Source: JBOGED01 sp050743625
GTDB taxonomy: Bacteria; Actinomycetota; Nitriliruptoria; Euzebyales; Egibacteraceae
Assembly: GCA_050743625.1 (NCBI GenBank)
Contig: JBOGED010000470.1
Coordinates: 1-34,495, forward strand
Direction of reading: 5' to 3'
Length of the DNA: 34,495 nt
Shown here one piece after another: positions 1 to 7,420 of the stretch. The notes under the pieces were generated by a model that made no database searches, was not told where the DNA came from, and was given only the letters and a program-made list of their open reading frames with translations. Positions within the stretch are counted from its first letter, which is position 1, and every line of letters starts with the position of its first letter. A program made the position numbers and the translations under genes.

Positions 1-285
1 GGGCGTAACGTCGAGCTGCTGCTCTCCCTGGCCATCGCGCTGCAAGGCTTGCCCGGCGTCCACGCCCTGGCCTGCGACACCGACGGCATCGACGGCACCG
101 ACGCCGCCGCCGGCGCCCTGGCCCCCCCCAACACCCTGGCCCGCGCCCACGCCCTGGGCATCGATCCCACCGCCGCGCTCGCCGACAACGACGGCCACGG
201 CTTCTTCGCCGCCCTCGGCGACCACATCGTCACCGGCCCCACCCTCACCAACGTCAACGACTTCCGCGCCATCCTCATCACCTGA
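1..285 (+). CDS. Glycerate 2-kinase (MOFRL family), C-terminal fragment
   Basis: This is the 3' end of a gene that begins before the window and is read in frame from base 1 to a TGA at 283-285. The peptide has the hallmarks of the MOFRL domain of type-2 glycerate kinases: an opening GRNVELLLSLAIAL segment, the CDTDGIDGTDAAAG glycine/aspartate loop, the ALADNDGHGFFAALGD segment and the closing TGPTLTNVNDFRAILI. Members of the family phosphorylate D-glycerate to 2-phosphoglycerate in the cytoplasm, feeding glyoxylate, serine or hydroxypyruvate carbon into glycolysis. Only about 94 of roughly 420 expected residues are visible. It is convergent with the haloperoxidase gene, with a large hairpin between them. 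The assignment is from family motifs; the substrate is inferred. Confidence 0.85.
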   Translation, partial: GRNVELLLSLAIALQGLPGVHALACDTDGIDGTDAAAGALAPPNTLARAHALGIDPTAALADNDGHGFFAALGDHIVTGPTLTNVNDFRAILIT

Positions 286-293
286 CCACGCTT

Positions 294-343
294 CCCCGAA
301 CAGGGATCTCGGGGCGTATGTGCCCCTAAATCCCTGTTCGGGG
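294..343. repeat. Hairpin repeat, family A copy 1
   Basis: Two 22-base arms (294-315 and 322-343) pair with two mismatches around the loop GTATGT. The outer arm reads CCCCGAACAGGGAT and the inner stem is GGGGC/GCCCC. It sits between two convergent genes and could act as a bidirectional transcription stop, but it has no T-tract. A near-identical copy is at 18323-18369, a lone half copy at 11014-11028 and a diverged copy at 18128-18175. Confidence 0.9.
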
Positions 344-400
344 ATCGGCCGCGCGAGCTGGACGACACATGCGCGCCGAACCCTGGCCTGTGAGGCGCGA

Positions 401-1645
401 TCAGAGCGGCGTGAGGTAGTTCGCGAAGACGTACTCGGCCAGCGCGGTGCCGGATAGGAAGCCGTGGTCGCCGTCCCACTGGAAATGCACGCCCAGGTAG
501 ATGCGGCTGCGGGCGTTCTCTAGCGCGGCTGCCGTGAAGCTGTTGAAGGTGCGCTCGACGCCCTTCGCGTTCGGGTCCTCGGTGGTTGCGGTGAACATGA
601 CATTGTCCGTGCCGAAGTACCGGCGCATGATCGCGGCGTGCGCGGCCCCGAACGTCGCGTGCCCCGAGATGTACGCGGGGAACCCGGGCGAGAAGCGGTT
701 GCCGGCCGTGTCAATCGACAGCGGCTCCCAAGCCGGGTCCGCCTTCGTGGCCCCGTTGCCGTCCATATCGCCCATCTGGATCGCGGTCTCCGGCCGCCAC
801 AGGTCCAGGTCGGTGGAGTACTTCGCATCCCATGCGACGATCGCCGCATCGCCCATGGAGAGACTCACTAGGGCGAAGAGCCGCGCGTTCTCGACCACGT
901 CGAGACCGCGTTGTTCTGAGACGAGCCTCGTGATATCGAGGAGCTGGCCCGGTGGTTTGTAGGTGCCGTCGACGTCGTTTGCCCAGAAGAACGCAATCTT
1001 CGTCTGCTCAGGCGTCCGGTTCCCCGTGGCTTCGGCGTCGAATCTCCCCAGGCTCTGCACGTCATTCACCTGAGCGGCGTATTCCTCGCTGCGTAGCATC
1101 TCGGTCTTGGACAAGAAGCCGCCGGGCCGCGGAGGCCGCAACTGGGATCCCGAGCTGATGCAGAACGGCTTGACCTTCGGCCAGTTGGGGCTGACCGCAC
1201 CACCCGATCCGGTGGGACGCCAATCCCCTGGCTTGAGGTTGGGGTTGGCGTGGTACGGGGTGTTGTCGTCGGCGCCGTCCCCGCTGCGGGCGGTGATCAT
1301 CGCTCGGGCGGCCGCTTGACCGACCCCCTTCCCGGCGGCCCTCTCCAGCGGGGCGAGGCCTTGCACCGCGCTGCTGAGCTTCGTGGCCAGGTCGACCGTC
1401 GTGCTCGGGAAGGCCGCGGCAAGCGTGTCGTGCGCGGCATACGCGATCGCGGCGTCGATCGAAGCCGCCGGGTGGGCCGCCACCTTGACGAGATAGGGTG
1501 CGTGCGTAGGGATAATCGAGTTGACCGCGTCGTAGATGGCGCCATGCATCATCGCGCTACCACGGGCGATCGGGCACGGCGATCCCCCACCGTCGCGTAT
1601 CACGTCGAGCAGAATGTTGTTCCAATGGATTACCGCATCAGGCAT
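401..1645 (-). CDS. Vanadium-dependent haloperoxidase family protein
   Basis: The 414-residue product has the three motif blocks of the vanadium haloperoxidase/PAP2 phosphatase fold: LWRPETAI near residues 282-289, SGHATFG with His329, and SRIYLGVHFQWDGDH with Arg381, His387 and Asp391. These residues bind vanadate (or phosphate) in the family; His329 corresponds to the acid-base histidine and His387 to the metal-ligand histidine. Family enzymes oxidise halides with hydrogen peroxide, although many bacterial homologues have no proven halide substrate and a phosphatase role cannot be excluded. No signal peptide is evident at the N-terminus. The ATG is preceded by AAGGAA. The gene lies 39 bases after the lactonase-fold gene on the same strand, so they probably form one operon. 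Confidence 0.85.
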   Translation of the reverse strand: MPDAVIHWNNILLDVIRDGGGSPCPIARGSAMMHGAIYDAVNSIIPTHAPYLVKVAAHPAASIDAAIAYAAHDTLAAAFPSTTVDLATKLSSAVQGLAPLERAAGKGVGQAAARAMITARSGDGADDNTPYHANPNLKPGDWRPTGSGGAVSPNWPKVKPFCISSGSQLRPPRPGGFLSKTEMLRSEEYAAQVNDVQSLGRFDAEATGNRTPEQTKIAFFWANDVDGTYKPPGQLLDITRLVSEQRGLDVVENARLFALVSLSMGDAAIVAWDAKYSTDLDLWRPETAIQMGDMDGNGATKADPAWEPLSIDTAGNRFSPGFPAYISGHATFGAAHAAIMRRYFGTDNVMFTATTEDPNAKGVERTFNSFTAAALENARSRIYLGVHFQWDGDHGFLSGTALAEYVFANYLTPL

Positions 1646-1684
1646 AGCAATTTCCTTCGTGAGCGTATTTGGTACAGAACGGCC

Positions 1685-2809
1685 TCAGCCGATGGCGAGG
1701 CCTACCGCCATCGGCGGAAGGTTCCCGGCGCTTGAGAGGAGGCTCAGGGAGCCGTCATCCTCGATACGGAAGGTCATGATCGTCTGCGCGCCCGGGGCGA
1801 GTACCTCTAGATAACGGCCGTCTCCGCTGATCACCATGTCGTTCGGCACAGTGAAGTCGCCGGTCACGCCGGTGCGACCGTCGATATCGAGAGGCGTCAG
1901 CTTACCGGTGGAGCTGACGCTGAACCCTGAGACCGAGCCACTGCCGGTATTGGAGACGTACGAGAGGCGTGCATCTGGTGTGTTGGCGACCCAGCAGGCC
2001 GCGACCTGGTTCGTCGGCGCTGCGCCTGTGATCACGGAGAGCCTGCCGCTCGCGCTGACCTCATAGGACGACACCGAGCCCGAGGCCTCGGAGACGACGA
2101 GAACGCCCCGTGAGTTGAAAGCGAAGCCGAACGGAGCTTGGCCCGCCGACGGGTTCTCGACCGCACCCCCAGGACGGCCGTCCTCCTCGACCTGAAAGAC
2201 CGTGATCCGGTTCGCGGCAAGCTCTGTGACAACTAATAGGGTGCCATCCGCGTTGAACGCGATCTGCGCCGACGCGGAATTGGGAGAGCTCAGTGCCCGG
2301 CCGGAACCTTCGATCGGTGTCAATACGCCGTTGAGCCCGATGGTGAACCCCGCGATCTGCCCGGTGCCCTGACCGTCCAAGCCGGGGGTCACGGGCGGGA
2401 CGAGATTGGTCACCGCATTCACCACGTACACCAGATTGCCGAACGTCGTGACGCTGACCGGTAGCACGCCGCCCGAAGGCACTCTGCTCGCGAGGTGCAG
2501 CCCGCTCGGGGTGACCAAGAAGGAGGTGATGTCGTTACTGCCTGGATTGACCGCGAACAGGAACCTCCCATCGTCGCTCAACGTGAGGGCGCTCTGTGAG
2601 ATCAGCGAACCTCCAGCGCCCAGCCCCCCGGTTGGGAAGGGGCGAAGACTGCGAACGGTGCCATCCGCGCCGGCCGGTGCGGATGGGTCAGCGGTAAGCG
2701 GGATCAGGTTTCCGCCCTGTTGACGGACGAAGACCGCGACGGCATTGCCGTCGCTGGCATTCGTGAGCGCATAGACGCGCTCCATCGGTAAGGGTTGCGG
2801 CGTTGACAT
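1685..2809 (-). CDS. Lactonase-family beta-propeller protein
   Basis: The 374-residue protein is built from repeated propeller blades of the 6-phosphogluconolactonase/carboxymuconate-cyclase type. Examples are SDDGRFLFAVNPGSNDITSF, then blades with FGNLVYVVN, FNADGTLLVVTE, FNSRGVLVVSE and ISGDGRYLEVLAPG. Many members of this fold are lactonases but many have unknown substrates, so a specific reaction is not assigned. I chose the ATG at 2809 because GGGAGG precedes it at good spacing and the protein then begins MSTPQPLPMERVYALTN; the reading frame continues upstream, but that part does not look like a protein. No obvious export signal is present. It is the first gene of a probable two-gene operon with the vanadium haloperoxidase. 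Confidence 0.8.
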   Translation of the reverse strand: MSTPQPLPMERVYALTNASDGNAVAVFVRQQGGNLIPLTADPSAPAGADGTVRSLRPFPTGGLGAGGSLISQSALTLSDDGRFLFAVNPGSNDITSFLVTPSGLHLASRVPSGGVLPVSVTTFGNLVYVVNAVTNLVPPVTPGLDGQGTGQIAGFTIGLNGVLTPIEGSGRALSSPNSASAQIAFNADGTLLVVTELAANRITVFQVEEDGRPGGAVENPSAGQAPFGFAFNSRGVLVVSEASGSVSSYEVSASGRLSVITGAAPTNQVAACWVANTPDARLSYVSNTGSGSVSGFSVSSTGKLTPLDIDGRTGVTGDFTVPNDMVISGDGRYLEVLAPGAQTIMTFRIEDDGSLSLLSSAGNLPPMAVGLAIG

Positions 2810-2994
2810 CGGGTCCTCCCTTGCCTGTTGCCCGACTAGAACAGCGTGACGACCATTGCTTCCCGAGAGGAGAGACCGTTGGCGACCACCCTGATACATG
2901 CATCCACATCTCTCGGCGCGTCTCGGATCCCCTGATGCACAGCGGCTGGCGCCGGGTCCTACTGTTGTGCAGGACAAGCCGGAAGGGGGGCATC

Positions 2995-3683
2995 GTGCTC
3001 GAGGTGATCGGCGCCGGATTCGGGCGCACCGGGACACTGTCGCTGAAGACCGCGCTGGAGCGGCTCGGGTTCGGACAGTGTTATCACGGGATCGAGCTCA
3101 TGCGCCATCCCGAGCATCTCCCATTGTGGGAGGCGGCCGTGGCCGGGGAGCCCGACTGGGCGCAGCTGTTCGCCGGGTACCGAGCATGCGTCGACTGGCC
3201 TGGCGTGCACTTTTGGCGCGAGCTGGTCGACGCCTACCCGGACGCGAAGGTCGTCCTCACCGTGCGCGACCCGCGGCGGTGGTACGCCAGCGCCCGCAAC
3301 ACGTTCCTGCCAGCTCTGGAATCCCGCGAAGAGCCGCGTTCCTCGCCGCCGCCGGGACCGCCGTCGAGGACATGAAACGGTTTGGCCTGCTGATGAGGAC
3401 GATGATGAGTGAGGGTGACTTCATCGACCGCATCCAGGACGAGCGGTCCGCCGTCGTCGAGTTCGAGCGGCACATCGAGGAGGTACGCAGCCACGTGCCG
3501 AGCGAGCGGCTCCTCGTCTTCGAGGTCGCGCAAGGCTGGCAGCCGCTGTGCGAGTTCCTCGAGGTGGCAGTGCCCGAAGGCGAGCCGTTCCCGTGGCTCA
3601 ACGACCGCGAGTCCTTCAAGGAGCTGATCTCCCGCCAGGTAGCCAGAGACCGCGCCACCCCGCCGAGCGACCAACCCGCCTAA
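2995..3683 (+). pseudogene. Sulfotransferase family protein, frameshifted
   Basis: The first half, from a GTG at 2995 after a strong GGAAGGGGGG ribosome site, reads VLEVIGAGFGRTGTLSLKTA. That is the PAPS-binding P-loop of the actinobacterial sulfotransferase family related to Sulfotransfer_4, and it runs through YPDAKVVLTVRDPRRWYASA. After about base 3320-3340 the homologous sequence continues in another frame (EDMKRFGLLMRTMMSEGDF, then RLLVFEVAQGWQPLCEFLEV and PFPWLNDRESF) to a TAA at 3681-3683. The two halves join into an essentially complete protein of about 228 residues. A single-base indel in a GC-rich stretch explains the break: either a real inactivating mutation or a sequence error. 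As written, the gene would make a truncated protein lacking the C-terminal half. Confidence 0.8.
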
Positions 3684-3689
3684 CGCGGT

Positions 3690-4358
3690 CTACCCCTCCC
3701 CCGGCGCGACCAAGCCAGTCTCGTACGCGAGCACGACGGCTTGGACCCGGTCCCGTAACCCGAGCTTCATCAGCAGGCTGCCGACGTGGGTCTTGACGGT
3801 GGACACGCTGACCACCAACTCGTCCGCGATCTCGGCGTTCGACATGCCGCGCCCGACCAGGGCGAGCACCTCACGCTCACGCGCGGTGAGCACGCCCAGC
3901 CGATCGCGGCTTGTCACCACACCACGCCGGGTCGCGAAGTGGGAGATCAGCCGGCGGGTGACGGACGGCGCCAGCAGCGCGTCCCCGGCCGCCACGACCT
4001 CGATCGCGTCGAGCAGCTGCTCCTTGCGCGCGTCCTTGAGCAAGAAGCCGCTCGCGCCCGCGCCCAGTGCCGCGTAGACGTAGTCGTCAAGGTCGAAGGT
4101 CGTAAGCACCAGCACGGTGACCGGTTCACCGGCGCCTGGCTGGGGTTGCGCGAGCTGGCGAGTGGCCTCGATCCCGTCCATCACGGGCATCCGCACATCC
4201 ATGAGCACGACGTCGGGACGGACCGCGCGGGCCACCTTGACCGCTTCAGCGCCGTTGCTGGCCTCACCGATCACCTCGACGCCCTCCTCTTCCAGGATCA
4301 TCCGCAGCCCCATGCGGACCAGCTGCTGGTCGTCGGCGAGTACCACCCTTCGTGTCAC
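3690..4358 (-). CDS. NarL/LuxR-family response regulator
   Basis: The 222-residue protein has an N-terminal receiver domain with the acidic pair Asp9/Asp10, phospho-acceptor Asp54 in VLMDVRMP, and a conserved Thr and Lys further on (VLVLTTFD, GFLLKDA). Its C-terminal LuxR-type HTH contains LTAREREVLALVGRGMSNAEIADELVVSVSTVKTHV (quoted only to identify the domain; residues about 155-215). It would be phosphorylated by the adjacent histidine kinase and bind DNA as a dimer. The GTG start at 4358 overlaps the kinase stop codon as GTGA, which supports both translational coupling and this start. The target genes are unknown; the divergent small membrane protein gene at 5659 is a natural candidate by position. 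Confidence 0.95.
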   Translation of the reverse strand: MTRRVVLADDQQLVRMGLRMILEEEGVEVIGEASNGAEAVKVARAVRPDVVLMDVRMPVMDGIEATRQLAQPQPGAGEPVTVLVLTTFDLDDYVYAALGAGASGFLLKDARKEQLLDAIEVVAAGDALLAPSVTRRLISHFATRRGVVTSRDRLGVLTAREREVLALVGRGMSNAEIADELVVSVSTVKTHVGSLLMKLGLRDRVQAVVLAYETGLVAPGEG

Positions 4359-5527
4359 CCCGATGCCTCCTCGAGCGGCAGCTTGACGCGCACCGCGAAC
4401 CCACGATCGCCGCGCCTGCCGGTGGTGATCGTGCCTCCGAGCAGCTTGACCCGCTCACGCATGCCGACGAGCCCGCGGCCGGCGCCTTGCGCGCCGTCAC
4501 GGTCCCCGCCCGCCGCGCCACCTCGCGGCGCCTCATCCTCGCCGTCGTCGCTCACCTCGATGCGCAGCGCATCGGGATCCCAGCCCAAGCCTACGCGTAC
4601 CTGCTGTGGGCGGGAATGCTTGAGCGCGTTCGTCAGCGCCTCTTGCACGATGCGGTAAGCGGAGACACTGACCGCTCCCTGCACCGCACGGGGTCGGCCA
4701 TCGATCTCCAGCCGGACCGGCAAGCCCGCAGTCCGGAACTGCTCGACCAGCGGCTCAACGTCGGCGATGTCCGGCTGTGGCAGGCGGGCCTCGCTGTTCT
4801 GGCCGTCCGGCTCGCCGCTCAGCAAGCCGAGCAGCGACCGCAGGTCAGCCAGGCTCGCTCTCGCGGCGTCCTCGACCCTTTCCAGAGCGGCGTCAGCCTG
4901 ATCAGGGTCCTTGCGGAGCTTGCTCCGGGCGGCTCCCGCCTGCAGCAGCATGACGGTGACGCCGTGCGCGAGTACGTCGTGTAGCTCGCGGGCGATCCGG
5001 GCTCGCTCCTCGACCACGGCGAGCCGGGCACGTTGCTCACGCTCCCGCTCGGCTTGGTCAGCGCGTGCCTCGACCTCGGCGATATACAGCAGCCGGGTGC
5101 GGGTGAACGTCCCGAGCAGCCAGACCGCCGCCACGCTCACGACGACCCACGGGAGCTCGGCGACGGCGCCGAGCGCGGCGCCGCCGGCGATCGTTCCCGC
5201 GACCACTACGGCGAGCCCGGCCAAGGGCGCGGGCCGCCGCCCGTACGCCGCGAGCGAGTAGAGCGCGATTACCAGCCCGAAGCTGAAGTGCAGCTGGTGC
5301 AGGCCGACGACGCCGTGAGCCAACGTGGCGAGCCAGATCATCAGGAATGCGGCGAACGGCGCCCGCCGCCGGTAGATCAGCGGCAGGCCGGTAAGCACGG
5401 CGATGACCGTCCCGGCCGCGAGCTGGCCGCCGGCCGCGTGATGGTCGACGGCCGCGAGGATCCCGAGCTCGCCGGCCGTCACGGCCAGCGCGAGCAGGCG
5501 ATCCCAGCGATCACGCGTGAGGTTCAC
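4355..5527 (-). CDS. Two-component sensor histidine kinase (HisKA_3 type)
   Basis: From the GTG at 5527 the protein has 390 residues. The first 145 contain about five hydrophobic segments with short loops, so the sensor is probably membrane-embedded. A short coiled coil (EVEARADQAEREREQRARLA) leads to the dimerisation helix RARIARELHDVLAHG with phospho-acceptor His183. A GHKL ATPase follows, with the N-box EALTNALKHS and the G-box regions VSDDGED and GRGLVGMRERV. An in-frame extension to 5617 exists, but it is proline/arginine rich and has no ribosome site. At 5527 the motif TACGGT lies 6 bases upstream, matching a leaderless start. The gene is coupled by GTGA to its response regulator. The signal sensed is unknown. 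Confidence 0.92.
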   Translation of the reverse strand: MNLTRDRWDRLLALAVTAGELGILAAVDHHAAGGQLAAGTVIAVLTGLPLIYRRRAPFAAFLMIWLATLAHGVVGLHQLHFSFGLVIALYSLAAYGRRPAPLAGLAVVVAGTIAGGAALGAVAELPWVVVSVAAVWLLGTFTRTRLLYIAEVEARADQAEREREQRARLAVVEERARIARELHDVLAHGVTVMLLQAGAARSKLRKDPDQADAALERVEDAARASLADLRSLLGLLSGEPDGQNSEARLPQPDIADVEPLVEQFRTAGLPVRLEIDGRPRAVQGAVSVSAYRIVQEALTNALKHSRPQQVRVGLGWDPDALRIEVSDDGEDEAPRGGAAGGDRDGAQGAGRGLVGMRERVKLLGGTITTGRRGDRGFAVRVKLPLEEASG

Positions 5528-5533
5528 GAGCGC

Positions 5534-5651
5534 ACCGTAGCGCGCTCTTGGCGGACTGACCTCCCCCTGAGGTCGGAAGCCCTCCACCCCTGGGCCGAGG
5601 GCGAGGTCCAACCGCACGGTCGAGGGCAGGCCACAGGCGCCGGCCTAACGT
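5534..5651. promoter_or_regulatory. Divergent promoter region, leaderless starts on both strands
   Basis: On the minus strand TACGGT (5539-5534) ends 6 bases before the kinase GTG at 5527. On the plus strand TAACGT (5646-5651) ends 7 bases before the ATG at 5659. Both fit the TANNNT -10 box of actinobacterial leaderless promoters, and neither start has a Shine-Dalgarno sequence. No clear -35 boxes are seen. This is inference from spacing. Confidence 0.4.
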
Positions 5652-5658
5652 CGCCGTC

Positions 5659-6069
5659 ATGAACACGATCACTCACAAACCGCAACCCCGGACGCTCCAC
5701 ATGCTGATCGGAGGCTTGGCCTCGGTGCTGGCCGCCGGCATGGCGTTCACCGCGCTGGCCCTGTCCGGTGTCCCCCTCCCGGGCCACGGCGGCCATGGCG
5801 CGCCGGCAGGGTGGCTCCTGCTCGTCCCGGTGGTGTATGCGGCGCTCGCGGTGCTGTTCGCCGCCGCCGCAGACGGGGTCCTCCGCGGCCAGCGCTGGGC
5901 CTGGCCGCTCGCGGTCACCGCGGCGGTGGCCACGCTCGTGCTCGGCGTCGCGCACCCGATCTTTATGGGTCATCTCACACCGGACGCGATCGCCGCCGTA
6001 CTCGCGGCCGTGACGCTCGCGCTCCTCTGCGCGCCAGCAGGGCGAACAACGCTACGTCCCCGACCGTAA
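5659..6069 (+). CDS. Small four-helix membrane protein, unknown function
   Basis: The 136-residue product has four predicted membrane segments, at about residues 15-37, 50-70, 80-97 and 107-124. They are separated by a short glycine/histidine loop (PLPGHGGHGAPAG) and a basic loop (GVLRGQRWAWPL), and the tail is arginine-rich. I do not recognise a named family. It is transcribed divergently from the two-component system with about 130 bases between, so it may be a target of that system. The ATG is preceded by TAACGT at leaderless spacing and no ribosome site. Codon use is typical of the window, so it looks like a genuine gene. Confidence 0.6.
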   Translation: MNTITHKPQPRTLHMLIGGLASVLAAGMAFTALALSGVPLPGHGGHGAPAGWLLLVPVVYAALAVLFAAAADGVLRGQRWAWPLAVTAAVATLVLGVAHPIFMGHLTPDAIAAVLAAVTLALLCAPAGRTTLRPRP

Positions 6070-6180
6070 CGTTGGTGGCGCACTTCGCCGCACTGAGATG
6101 AGAATCGGCTGCACGTCGCCCGGTTTGCCGGATCTCATCCTCCAGAGGTTTGTCAGCGACGCCAGCCGGCATGAGCTGCT

Positions 6181-6219
6181 GTGCAGAGTTTTGCCGAACT
6201 ACCGGCATAACTGGCGCAC
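6181..6219. repeat. Inverted repeat with 6-base spacer, recombinase-site-like
   Basis: The core arms AGTTTTGCCG (6187-6196) and CGGCATAACT (6203-6212) pair with one mismatch around the 6-base spacer AACTAC. Outer GTGC/GCAC (6181-6184, 6216-6219) also pair. Ten-base arms with a 6-base spacer resemble tyrosine-recombinase binding sites. It lies in the 278-base region 6070-6347 between convergent genes; I see no convincing gene there. Confidence 0.5.
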
Positions 6220-6347
6220 AGTGCACCGCGCTGCTGGGAAAACAAGGAGATCGCCACAAGGTGAAGGACGCGGCAGTCGGCAAAGACAAGTCGTGAGCCT
6301 GTTGGCTGACGCCTGCGACTCCTTGACCTATGCCTGAGGCGTGGCGC

Positions 6348-7364
6348 TTACGCTGACAACGGGCCGTGATGAGCGGGGACGGCCTCGTCGGCGCCAGGCG
6401 GCCCGGGCGGCGTACCGTCTCCGAACGGGCGCCCACCGAAGGTCCCGCGGTAGTGAGAGCTCACCCATCCGGTGAGATCGGGGCCAACGGGGACGATGCC
6501 AGTCGGGTTGATGTTGCGATGGACTTGGTAGTAGTGGCGTTTGATGTGGTCGAAGTCGATGGTGTCGCCGAACCCGGGGGTCTGGAACAGGTCGCGGGCG
6601 TAGGCCCACAGGACCGGCATCTCAGTAAGCTTGCTGCGGTTGCACTTGAAATGCCCGTGGTAGACGGCGTCGAAGCGGACCAAGGTAGTGAACAACCGTA
6701 CGTCGGCCTCCGTGATGGTGTCGCCGACGAGGTATCGCTGGCGTTCAAGGCGTGCGATTAGCCAGTCGAGCCGAGCGAACAGCCGCCGGTACGCCTTGTC
6801 GTAGGCCTCTTGAGTGTTCGCGAACCCGCACCGGTACACCCCGTTGTTGACGTCGCCGAACACCAGCTGGGCGACGTGGTCGATCTCGTCGCGGCGGTCC
6901 TTGGGGTACAGGTCCGGGGCGCCCGGACGGTGGTAGGCGCGCCACTCGGTCGACAGGTCGAGGGTGATCTGGGCGTAGTCGTTGGTGACAACCTGACCGG
7001 TGGGAATGTCGACGATGGCGGGGACGGTGATGCCCCGGTCGTAGCCGGGGAACCGGGCGAAGTAGGCATCCTGAATCCGTTCAATGCCGAGAACTGGATC
7101 ACGGCCGCCGGGGTCAAGGTCGAAGGTCCAGCTGCGGGCATCGTGCGTGGGCCCGGTCACGCCCATGGACAGGACGTCTTCGAGGCCGAGAAGGCGGCGT
7201 ACGATGATCGCCCGGTTGGCCCACGGGCACGCCCGGCTAACCACCAGGCGATAGCGGCCGGGCTCGACCGGGAAGCCCTCCACACCGTCGGCGGTGATGC
7301 GCGTGGTGATATAGCGCTGATCGCGGATGAACTCCCCGGTGGGGGCGGATTCTGCATTGTCCAT
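6348..7364 (-). CDS. Glutathionyl-hydroquinone reductase-like protein (Xi-class GST fold)
   Basis: The 338-residue protein has the ECM4/YqjG layout. A thioredoxin-like N-terminal domain carries the catalytic motif SRACPWANR with Cys46, followed by VPAIVD and NDYAQI at the thiol-binding site. An all-helical C-terminal domain follows, with DVNNGVYRCGFANTQEAYDKA and LVGDTITEADVRLFTTLVRFD. Xi-class enzymes reduce glutathionyl-hydroquinones. Most actinobacteria lack glutathione, so the thiol partner may be mycothiol or another thiol (inference). AGGAAG precedes the ATG at 7364. It follows the flavodoxin-like gene by 55 bases on the same strand, which suggests a shared redox or detoxification role. 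The last ~20 residues are glycine/proline rich and unusual. Confidence 0.9.
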   Translation of the reverse strand: MDNAESAPTGEFIRDQRYITTRITADGVEGFPVEPGRYRLVVSRACPWANRAIIVRRLLGLEDVLSMGVTGPTHDARSWTFDLDPGGRDPVLGIERIQDAYFARFPGYDRGITVPAIVDIPTGQVVTNDYAQITLDLSTEWRAYHRPGAPDLYPKDRRDEIDHVAQLVFGDVNNGVYRCGFANTQEAYDKAYRRLFARLDWLIARLERQRYLVGDTITEADVRLFTTLVRFDAVYHGHFKCNRSKLTEMPVLWAYARDLFQTPGFGDTIDFDHIKRHYYQVHRNINPTGIVPVGPDLTGWVSSHYRGTFGGRPFGDGTPPGPPGADEAVPAHHGPLSA

Positions 7365-7398
7365 AGCTACTTCCTACCCGCTTTTTGCCTCGGCGAGC

Positions 7399-7420
7399 TG
7401 TGTCGACTCAAGGATCCGGT
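7399..7420. repeat. Lone half of the hairpin at 22943-22987
   Basis: The sequence TGTGTCGACTCA followed by GGATCCGG shares its 12-base arm with the left arm of the complete hairpin upstream of lspA and its GGATCCGG with the right arm. No matching second arm is present nearby, so this looks like a decayed or solo copy in the gap between two genes. Confidence 0.4.

Noticed and set aside
294..343. CRISPR array or classical rho-independent terminators at the long hairpins
   Set aside because: There are no regularly spaced repeats with unique spacers anywhere in the window, and the hairpins have no T-tracts. They are kept as repeats with possible terminator function.
6098..6337. A 79-codon open frame between convergent genes
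   Set aside because: It has no ribosome site, no leaderless promoter box and no recognisable protein features, and it overlaps an inverted repeat. Probably not a gene.
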